NCBI GenBank assembly: GCA_905221615.1
Contig: CAJNDT010004001.1
Location: 1,334,474 to 1,398,473 of the forward strand
DNA length: 64,000 bases
Source of the DNA: Symbiodinium sp. CCMP2592
Lineage: Eukaryota > Sar > Dinophyceae > Suessiales > Symbiodiniaceae
Reading direction: 5' to 3'
Positions 48,057 through 53,639 of this stretch are shown here, piece by piece. Below the pieces are notes generated by a model. That model searched no databases and was not told the origin of the DNA. It saw only the letters and a program-made list of their open reading frames with translations. A program made the translations under genes and the position numbers. How positions within the stretch are numbered: position 1 is the first letter of the stretch; every line of letters begins with the position of its first letter.

Positions 48057-51000
48057 CTACTCCTACTACTACTACTACTACTACCACTACTACCACTACT
48101 ACCACTACTACTCTAGAGGCCTGAGAAAGGAGTAGTACTGCTCTGTAAGGGTTGCTTATTCTAAGCTGCTAGATACCCCAAGACCCAATTCTAAGTACTA
48201 AGACCCCTATATTGCGTTGTTCCTGCCTAGGGCTTAGCGTTCGGAGGATGTGTGTGGTTCGGGGTTGAGGGAAAATGCAGGGGATGATTTAGGGCAAGGG
48301 GCTTTACAGTAGGGAGCCTAAATGTCCCGATTATGGTAGTTCAATCTACAGTCTACGTACGTTCCGTAACAAGAGCCCAGCTAAGTGTTTGACATGGGTA
48401 GCTATCGAATTTCCATGCCGGGTTGATTTCGGTGCGGTTGATGATTTAAATCCTGCATCACCTTAATGACCGTAGACTATGGGAATTATGGTACATTCCT
48501 TATTAAAATTATGGGTCATGCAGGTTTTATATCATCAACCGTCGGACCAATTATTAGTTTAGGGTTGAGGGTTTAGTGTTTTATGCTCGAGTCGAGGCCT
48601 TGTGTACCAAGATCTGATTGAGACAAGTATGCACGCGCCATGTATCCCAGATACCATTTAGAAGCCACGAGCGAAGCCCTCGGCACATCTTGGCACCATC
48701 ATGCCATCAGCCATGAACGGATTTCTAGTCTTTAGGGTTGTGAAGTTTAGGGTTCAGGGTTTCTTCAGGGGCAGCCGCAGTCGCAGTACTCTCACGGCTC
48801 ACCCCAGTCCGCGCTGAAACGTTGACAGCGCGGCCTTAGTTAAGAGGCTCCGGGCTTCCCTCAGCCTTGAAACACCGAAACGAAACCCTAAACCCCGACC
48901 CCTAAACCCTAAACCCCTGAACCCTACACCCCTAAGCCGTAAACCCGGGTAACCCGAGGTCCGGCTTGTCCGAGTTGCGAGAGCAAAAACCCTAGACCCC
49001 TCCCCTCACAGAAGGTGCTGTATCAGCCGGCCTTTTGGTATCTGGGGCACACCTGCCGCAATGAGGAGTTTAGGGACGGTGTAGGCTTGAGTTTAGGGTT
49101 TAGACTTGAGGGTGTCATTTTAGTTGCCCTCGAACGACGGAGGCTCCAAAAGGCTTTTGAATGCGGAAGTACCTTTGCGCATAGCAGGGTTTCCATAACC
49201 CAAGATATGTTTCATTGCTGGGAAGGGGCCCTTTCGGAACTATGCTTGTTCATGTGTGACACTTGTCCATGAACCCCTACACCGTACACCCTAAACAGGT
49301 TGGTTATGTAAAAAGCCCGCCAGACGACACCCTAAACCTGCCTATTGTCCATCGTAGTTCCTTTTTTGGTTTAGCCAGTTTTATGTTTTGTGTTCTATAA
49401 AGTACTCACCAACGGCACTGCAGTGGAGACGATAGGTAAAAACCCTAAAACCTTAAAGCTCCATAGGCTGAAACCCTAAAATCCACACGATTCCGTGTGA
49501 AAACAGTTGCTAGGATTTTGGGCACTCCGTTTTCGGATGAAGTTTGTTGTTGGAGCGAGTTTTTTGGGTTTCGGTCATTAGGGATCAATGGTTGGGCTTC
49601 GCTTTTTGGGAGTGAAGATTTCAATATAGGGTCACGAGTTTCGGGTTTACGTGTTCAAGGTCTGCGATTAAGGGCCGGAGGGGTTTGGGCAACAGCATAG
49701 GTTAAACAAACAAACAAATGAAGAAATCATCAACTAAATGAAAATGTATGTATATACGCATATGTGTATGTCTGTGTATTTGTCTGCAAATCTGTTTTCA
49801 GGTATGTATGTATTGCGCACGTAGGTATGTAAGTATGGGTTTGTAGGTATGATGTAGGTGTATGTGCATGTATGTATGTATGTCTGTAGGTTCGCATAAT
49901 ATGTGTATATATATATATGTATATGTACATGTATATATATACACATATACACACACACATATATATATATATATATAAATATATATATGTACATATGTAT
50001 GTCTGTCAAAAGTTAGGTTCCAATTTAGCTGGTCTCTTTTGTGTTCGAGCGACCCAGGCATTTCTCGCGATACATCCGGCTCGGAGCTCAGCTGCTCTGG
50101 GAGAATCCCGTGGCCGACGAGCAGGGTTCTTACCCAAAGGCTCCAGGTACCCTTATAGGGATCCTTTAAAGGGTTCCTTTGAGGGGCTCTTCTAAGGGTT
50201 CTATAAGGGTTTAAGGAAATTTGAAGAATATAAGGCTCCATGTACCCTTACAGAAGATACTTAGGCCTTAAAGTGGTCCCTATGTAGGTACTTTAAGGAC
50301 TAAGTATCTACTGTAAGGATACATGGAGCCTTAGGGTTAGCAGCTGAGTAGGAAACCTTTAACCTTCTGGAGTTTATGTAGTCCTACCATAGTTGAAAAG
50401 GTTAACCCTTGTACTCAGCCCGCAAGCGTTTAGGGTTCCTTGAAGGGTGTTTAGGGTTCCTTTAAGGGGTTTAGCGTTTAGGGGTTTCTAGGCTTTACCT
50501 GAACCTCCGAAAGACCTGCTGTGTCAGAAGTGGACAACCGCTTTGAAAGCTGGGCAACCTTCCGAGACACCCTTGCTGCCGGTGCTTCGGTGGCTACCAC
50601 CGGGTAGACCGCTTCTCAGAGGTTGCAGTCAAGGAAAACGAATCTGTTCCATAGCGATACAGGAGCACCTTCTACAAACTCTTGCGAGAAGTGTGTCCTC
50701 GATTTGTGGAGCACTGGTGGGAGTACTTGTATGAGACGTTGATGTGGTTGCTCCCACGCCGTCAGGTTCTACAGCACCTATAGTTGCAGGAACTCACCTT
50801 AGATCCCCAATACCCAACCTTTAGACTTGTTAGGTTCTTGTAGTTCTGTAGGAATCGGAAAGTTTAACCTTTCAATTCTGTGGTTTATTGGGGTAGTAAG
50901 TCACTGTGGATCAGGAGTTGCCGGCTAGAGCTGGAGCGATTGCAAGAGTGTTTAGGGCTTCTTTAAGGGTGTTTAGGGTTCCTTTAAGGGGGTTTAGTAA

Positions 51001-51665
51001 TTTAGGGCTCCGTTAATAAAGGCCGCTGTAGGGTTCAGCTGCTAGCTTTTAGTGTCAACGCTTCGTTTCTGGGCGATGGCGAATTTGACAAGCCAGATCG
51101 CCCAATGGGGTCACAAAGTCACAGGCATCAAGGACGTATGTCGAAACTTATAAGGACCTCTACAAAGGAGGGTTTGACAGGCTTCACGTCCGTGGCCGTT
51201 TCTTGGTGGGGTGACGTTCTGCAAAATTTCTCGGCTGGTACTGCTTGGGGTCTAGGGCTTAGTCAGGTCGGATTAGAGGTCGGGGCTAAAATTTGTTGGT
51301 GGTTTAAGCGCTATAGGTTTTATTGAGTAGAAGCAAGATGGACTGGGAACAAGATCGATCCCGCGGGCAGCTTGCAAAGGCCTAAACCCAAGATCTTGAG
51401 CCCCATTCTGGCCTTAAACTCTAAATCCCAGGCTGATGACGATGTAAATTCGCCACGACTTTTGTTCGCAGCATGTTTGTGGTGCGTGAGGATCCCTTGG
51501 CTGAATGCGCGGCACCACCACTGCCGCAACAACAACAACTGCTGCTGCCGCTACCACTGCCACTACCACTACCACTACTACTGCAACTGCTACCACACCA
51601 GCAAACTACAACAACAACTGCCACCACTGCTGTTGCTGCTGCTACTACTACGACGGCGACGACGA

Positions 51666-51764
<99 letters not shown>

Positions 51765-52991
51765 CGCCTCATCAGCCAAGCTTCACAAAGCCTAGCGAGT
51801 AATTACTTTAAGTACAACCTCAAGGCCCGGAGCGCAGCGGCTGCTTTGCAGCACGACTCGTGATGCATTGGAGGCCGCCGGAACGGTTTAGGGTTTAGGG
51901 CCTTGGGTCTAATTTGGAAAAAGGGTCTAACTTCGGTTCGCCGGTCTGTTTGTAATAGGGTTGAGGATGACAAAACAGCTTGTTGTCTTTCCGAAGTTTC
52001 AGGATGTAGAGGGCTTAGGGTGGCAATACAGCCTGTTTTCTCTTCGAAGCTCCAGGATGTAGCCGTCAGCAGATGTGCTTTTGTGGCCCAGCGTTTTGTG
52101 TGAGCACCCGGAGGGGGCAGAGGCGGGTTCTCAAACCCGAAACCCTGCGTGTGCCCTGAACAGAAAAGGGTCTGAACAGTTCCTCATACTAATTAGTCTA
52201 TTCCTCAGGGTTCCTATGTTTACCACAGCCAAAAGCCTTGCAAGTACGAAGGCTTCAATAGTAAACCGAAGACCTTAATTTCGGGTCCAAAAAAATACCT
52301 ATGCTATTTTGGTGGTTCCTTATTATAACTATAACTATAGTATAAGAAATCCCCAAAATCCTGTTCTAATGATTAAGGCCCCTATATCCAACAACCTTTA
52401 TAGCTCCCCTACAGTAACCCTTATAGTACCCTTTTAAAGGAACCCGTTAAAGGAACCCTATTCTAACTATAAAGGCCCCCCTAGTAACACACCCCAAGCT
52501 TCCAAATGGAAGTCGGGGTCATTAGTAACAGGTTTAGGGGAAAGGGGCCCTGACAGCCCTTGCTGCACGTGCCGTATGGAAAAACCCGTAAAATATTGTT
52601 CAAATTGTGAAGACTCCACTAATCAATCAAGGCTGCGGGGGATGTTTTACAGCATAGAAATCTCCTTCTCCTGGGACTAGAAGGGGGAGTCCCGTCACTG
52701 ATTATGCGTGTAGCGGAGGAGGTCGAGGTCACGCTGTTGTCTCGGGATTTCGGACATTGAGATCATTCCGGCACGCGACGAGTTGTTTGGGTTTGAGGGT
52801 TTTATTGCTAAGCCACCTTGGACACCAGCTTGGCGACCTAGGACGGGTTAATTAGGATCGCCAATATGTGCCTAGGCTCGAGTGTGGACCAGATGATTCT
52901 TTCTTCGGGTCTGATGTTGACCGCTGCTGCGTCTGCAAAGTGCATGCAGGTTACTGCCTACAAGAATGTCAACGGCGCGATCGCGGTCGTA
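28576..52991 (+). CDS. glycosyl hydrolase family 30 (glucosylceramidase-like), 12 tiny exons recognised
   Basis: Exons in GH30 order: 28576-28626 (FVRDHLG), 31033-31080 (WDHNRDGMLER), 31621-31681 (YVWG-like FVWGMAYHWY), 34791-34839 (FENVR), 38655-38701 (KHLLFTEG, with the family's catalytic nucleophile Glu), 41311-41354 (CQELGERPL), 44181-44234 (AERYAMNIIADMN), 46377-46418 (DWNLVLDQEGGPNH), 47792-47839 (VGNNCVAPVICD), 49015-49046 (YQPAFWYLGH), 50058 to about 50142 (FSRYIRLG), 52950 to about 52991 (VTAYKNVNGAIAVV). GH30 enzymes cleave beta-glucosides such as glucosylceramide, in lysosomes or outside the cell. The N-terminal half, including the acid/base Glu motif (TVQNEP), was not found, and a few residues are missing between the 44 and 46 kb exons. 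So the gene may be truncated or the exons too diverged. Some exon ends are uncertain by a few bases. Confidence 0.82.
28676..28912. repeat. (TA)n and (TAC)n microsatellites
   Basis: TA tracts at 28676-28693 and 28724-28743. A TAC/CTACTA tract runs from about 28838 to 28912. They lie inside the GH30 intron 28627-31032. Confidence 0.95.
29237..29321. mobile_element. F10 MITE
   Basis: F10 is defined by arms CCAGAAAGTTGGAATATG ... CATATTTCAACTTTCTGG. Confidence 0.8.
29896..30044. repeat. (CTCC)n, (CTCG)n and (CT)n microsatellites
   Basis: CCCTCC units, then CGCTCGCTCG, then a pure CT tract. Neighbouring ORFs in both directions are repeat translation. Confidence 0.95.
31081..31620 (+). other. 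GH30 intron with GCA duplication, GC donor
   Basis: Flanks GCAT (31081) and GCAA (31621). Splicing joins ...GMLER|AIYDDP exactly in GH30 register. Contains an F3 element (31371-31472). Confidence 0.8.
31371..31472. mobile_element. F3 MITE inside a GH30 intron
   Basis: Arms CGGTTGATGATAATAAG ... TTATATCATCAACCG. Confidence 0.8.
31815..31912. mobile_element. F5 MITE
   Basis: CTTGGAGGGCTGTGGGACTT ... GTCCCATGATCCTCCGAG. Confidence 0.75.
32070..32170. mobile_element. F1 MITE
   Basis: The palindrome extends outward as CATATGGGTGG ... CCACCCATATG. Confidence 0.85.
32573..32675. repeat. CCCTAAA array
   Basis: Tandem CCCTAAACCC and CCCTCAACCC units, on the opposite strand to most TTTAGGG arrays. 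Confidence 0.9.
32786..32870. mobile_element. F6 MITE, diverged
   Basis: F6 is defined by arms GTCTCCATTGTAGTTCC ... GGAACTACAATGGAGAC. This copy reads CCATAATAGTTCC ... GGAACTACTATGGAG. Confidence 0.6.
33080..33210. mobile_element. hairpin element with AAAGGGGAAAAGG arms
   Basis: Arms TCAAAGGGGAAAAGGAGGGA ... CCCCCTTTTCCCCTTTGA; single copy seen. Confidence 0.7.
33811..33913. mobile_element. F3 MITE
   Basis: Complete arms TACGGTTGATGATATAA ... TTATATCATCAACCGTA. Confidence 0.88.
34275..34369. mobile_element. F6 MITE
   Basis: ATTGTAGTTCATTTTTGG ... AAAAAAAGGAACTACAATG. Confidence 0.75.
34669..34780. mobile_element. F13 MITE ending at a GH30 exon
   Basis: AGGGTAACCTTTAGCCTT ... AAGGTTAACCTTTAG, ending about 10 bp before the exon at 34791. 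Confidence 0.6.
34886..34970. mobile_element. F10 MITE, opposite orientation to 29237
   Basis: Arms CCAGAAAGTTGGAATATG ... ATCATATTCCAACTTTCTGG. The outer GGGAACT flank is shared, inverted, with the 29237 copy. Confidence 0.8.
35184..35294. mobile_element. F7 MITE
   Basis: TTTAGGGACACCAAAAGT ... CCTGTTTGGGGGCCCC with internal GGATATCCC motifs. Confidence 0.6.
35340..35530. repeat. tandem TAAGGGTTCTATAAGGGATC repeat
   Basis: Four to five units of about 45-57 bp mixing TTTAGGG-like sequence with AAGGGTTCTRTAAGGGATC. Related pieces recur at 36322-36360 and 37928-38030. Confidence 0.85.
36997..37030. repeat. (AT)n(AC)n microsatellite
   Basis: Pure AT tract followed by ACACACAC. Confidence 0.95.
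37560..37785. mobile_element. A-rich/T-rich long inverted repeat
   Basis: Arms TGCAGTGGAAGAGAACCAAA ... TTTGGTTCTCTTCCACTGCG, each followed by long AAAAACCAAAAA / TTTTTGGTTTTT runs. Total about 225 bp; no second copy seen. Confidence 0.75.
38489..38654. mobile_element. F7-type element ending in the AG of a GH30 exon
   Basis: Starts AGGACCTGAAAAAGGCCATA and ends CTTTTTTCGGTCCGCAG, immediately before the exon at 38655. A CCCTAAA stretch is inserted in it (about 38555-38595). Confidence 0.65.
38739..38826. mobile_element. F4 MITE, internal deletion
   Basis: CTTAGATCCCCAAACTTTTT ... TTGGGGTAGTAAG. Confidence 0.75.
39050..39138. mobile_element. F1 MITE, shortened
   Basis: 89 bp, arms GGGTAGTTGTCAAAATTA ... 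TAATTTTGACAACCACCC. Confidence 0.8.
39217..39336. mobile_element. F5 MITE
   Basis: CTTGGAGGATCATGGGACTT ... AAGTCCCATGATCCTTTAAG. Confidence 0.85.
39423..39555. mobile_element. F14 element with duplicated right part
   Basis: F14 is defined by GGCTCCATGTACCCTTA-like arms ending CATGGAGCCTTAG (better copy at 50233-50331). Here GGCCTAAGTATATACTATA occurs twice (39487 and 39517). Confidence 0.6.
39654..39757. mobile_element. F4 MITE
   Basis: GATCCCCAATACCCAACC ... CTATTGGGGTAGTAAG. Confidence 0.8.
40364..40462 (-). CDS. possible 32-residue single-helix membrane peptide
   Basis: Reads MASRKPVFVS followed by about 19 apolar residues (AILFAILAVITITIAAFIA) and stop. Basic N-terminus plus one helix fits a small membrane protein or the first exon of a larger one. 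It lies inside a GH30 intron on the opposite strand, and GC content here is higher than in its surroundings. No homologue recognised; chance is possible. Confidence 0.3.
   Translation of the reverse strand: MASRKPVFVSAILFAILAVITITIAAFIASMS
40731..40838. mobile_element. F8 MITE
   Basis: CTTGGCATTCTTCTGGTT ... TTCAGTCAGCCAAG. Confidence 0.8.
40860..40970. mobile_element. F9 MITE
   Basis: CTTAGTGGCTGAGTGG ... ATTCAGCAACTAG. Same family as gene A intron 12 and gene B intron 9. Confidence 0.8.
40979..41078. mobile_element. F8 MITE, 5' eroded
   Basis: TGGTTGGCTCTTAGAACT ... GAACTCAGCCGAG. Confidence 0.65.
41814..41932. mobile_element. F5 MITE
   Basis: CTTAGCGGATCATGAGACTT ... AAGTCCCAAGATCCTCCAAG. 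Confidence 0.8.
42084..42184. mobile_element. F3 MITE with repeated flank
   Basis: CGGTTGATGATATAG ... TATATCATCAACCG. The sequence GACCCTCCAAGTAATACT flanks it on both sides (about 42066 and 42187), an unusually long flanking duplication. Confidence 0.8.
42585..42696. mobile_element. hairpin element with CCAAAGGGTCC arms
   Basis: CCAAAGGGTCCTAGGTACTG ... GGTACTTTGGACCCTTTGG, single copy seen. Confidence 0.65.
42792..42893. mobile_element. F1 MITE
   Basis: Arms GGGTGGTTGTTAAAATTA ... TAATTTTGACAACCACCC; palindrome extends to TATATGGG / CCCATATA. Confidence 0.85.
42902..43020 (+). other. possible exon or retained coding fragment inside a GH30 intron
   Basis: Reads an open, GC-balanced stretch (YFGPKHICTG ... 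DLGKWVSGTT) between an F1 element and an F5 element, neither of which has obvious splice signals in register. Family not recognised. It may be an old gene remnant or chance. Confidence 0.25.
43024..43145. mobile_element. F5 MITE
   Basis: CTTGGAGGGGCAGGGGGCTT ... CGTCCCCTGCCCCTCCAAG. Confidence 0.85.
43554..43654. mobile_element. F1 MITE
   Basis: GGGTGATGGTCAAAATTATG ... CATAATTTTGACAACCACCC. Confidence 0.85.
43698..43799. mobile_element. F2 MITE
   Basis: GGGAGTTTCCGAAAATAG ... GTTTTCGGAAACTCCC, 44 bp from the neighbouring F1. Confidence 0.85.
44030..44160. repeat. degenerate CCCTAAA array
   Basis: CCCTAAACCCC units with many substitutions, directly upstream of the GH30 exon at 44181. Confidence 0.8.
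44497..44612. mobile_element. F11 MITE
   Basis: CTAGGATGCCCAGTATATAC ... GGTTACTGTGCATCCTAG. Confidence 0.85.
45316..45430. repeat. (GTA)n/(GTC)n trinucleotide tract
   Basis: Interrupted AGTAGTAGTCGTAGTCG-type repeat. Confidence 0.9.
45896..46034. repeat. three (TA)n tracts
   Basis: TA runs around 45898-45917, 45926-45948 and 45990-46033, separated by short unique sequence. Confidence 0.95.
46462..46575. mobile_element. F8 MITE
   Basis: CTTGGCATTCTTCTGGTT ... AGAAGTCAGCCAAG, just 3' of the GH30 exon 46377-46418. Confidence 0.85.
46658..46757. mobile_element. F1 MITE
   Basis: GGGTGGTTGTCAAAATTA ... TAACTTTGACAACCACCC, flanked by CTTGTG / CTTGTGG. Confidence 0.85.
46873..46972. mobile_element. 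100-bp hairpin starting CTTA and ending TAAG
   Basis: Arms CTTACCTTTGGTTAGTAGGG ... CCCTACTAACCAAAGGTAAG are perfect complements over more than 30 bp; probably a young insertion. Confidence 0.85.
47264..47466. repeat. (TA)n tracts
   Basis: Two TA tracts (about 47264-47292 and 47429-47466) with TATACATATAC between them. Confidence 0.9.
47875..48115. repeat. (TAC)n trinucleotide tract
   Basis: ACTACTACT with TCC and CAC variants over 240 bp, directly after the GH30 exon 47792-47839. The poly-Val, poly-Thr and poly-Tyr ORFs here are its translations. Confidence 0.95.
48435..48541. mobile_element. F3 MITE
   Basis: CGGTTGATGATTTAAATCC ... TTTATATCATCAACCG. Confidence 0.85.
49340..49437. mobile_element. 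F6 MITE
   Basis: CCTATTGTCCATCGTAGTTC ... GCAGTGGAGACGATAGG. Confidence 0.6.
49740..49990. repeat. TATG/TA-rich microsatellite
   Basis: TGTATGTATG-type sequence grading into TA tracts. Confidence 0.9.
50233..50331. mobile_element. F14 MITE
   Basis: GGCTCCATGTACCCTTACAG ... GTAAGGATACATGGAGCC. Confidence 0.8.
50332..50428. mobile_element. F13 MITE adjoining F14
   Basis: GCTGAGTAGGAAACCTTTAA ... GGTTAACCCTTGTACTCAGC. Confidence 0.7.
50798..50900. mobile_element. F4 MITE
   Basis: CTTAGATCCCCAATACCC ... TTGGGGTAGTAAG. Confidence 0.85.
51524..51765. repeat. (ACT)n / (CAACAA) trinucleotide tract
   Basis: Imperfect CAACAACTG and ACCACTACC, then pure ACT over 100 bp. Surrounding ORFs are repeat translation. 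Confidence 0.95.
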
Positions 52992-53512
52992 GCTGCTGGG
53001 CCTTGAACCCCCAACCCTGTTTCGAAGCAACTTGCATCTCTGACGTATGCTCCGCCCGTTGAAGAACCTTGCTGTTTAGTTTGGGTTCGTATAAGTAGGA
53101 AAAGCTTTAGCGGCTTTAGTGTCCAGGGTTCACATGTGTCGTCATCTACCGACCTGTCCATCTCCGCTATGCTTAGGTTCATTTGTTCGAGTTAATTACT
53201 CTCAGCGGTGAGAACTTCCCGTTCTATACACCTGTCTAAACATATGGTTGGGACCAATCTGTTTCTGGGCTGTTGCTTGATTCTGTGCATCTATGTAAAC
53301 AGCTGTAAGCATGTATCTGTACTATTGTACCTGAAATATACTGCTTTGACACATGTCGTATCCAACCCGCAAGGTAGGTTCCGCCGAGTTCAGGGAATGT
53401 GGCGTGCTAAGACCCTCAAACTGCCCCGTCTTGTAACCCAAACTATCAACACCCCTAAACCCTTAAACCCTATTGTAAACCCCCAAACCCCTAAACCCCT
53501 AAGCCTCAAAAA

Positions 53513-53613
53513 CTTACATCCCCATTACCCAACCTTTAAACTTTTGGGGTTCTTTTAGTTCTGTAGGAATCAAAGTTTAACCTTTCAATTCTGTGGCTTA
53601 TTGGGGTAGTAAG
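53513..53613. mobile_element. F4 MITE
   Basis: CTTACATCCCCATTACCC ... TTGGGGTAGTAAG. Confidence 0.8.
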
Positions 53614-53639
53614 ATAAACCCCCATGCCCCGAACCCATG

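Larger units (their letters stand above)
49047..50057 (+). other. GH30 intron with GCA duplication, GC donor
   Basis: Flanks GCAC (49047) and GCAT (50058). Splicing gives YLG|HFSRYI in exact GH30 register. It holds an F6 element (49340-49437) and a TA/TG microsatellite (49740-49990). Confidence 0.85.

Noticed and set aside
47695-48135. Poly-Val, poly-Thr and poly-Tyr ORFs
   Set aside because: Translations of the (TAC)n tract on both strands.
51372-51863. Poly-Leu, poly-Thr, poly-Tyr and poly-Ser ORFs
   Set aside because: Translations of the (ACT)n tract.
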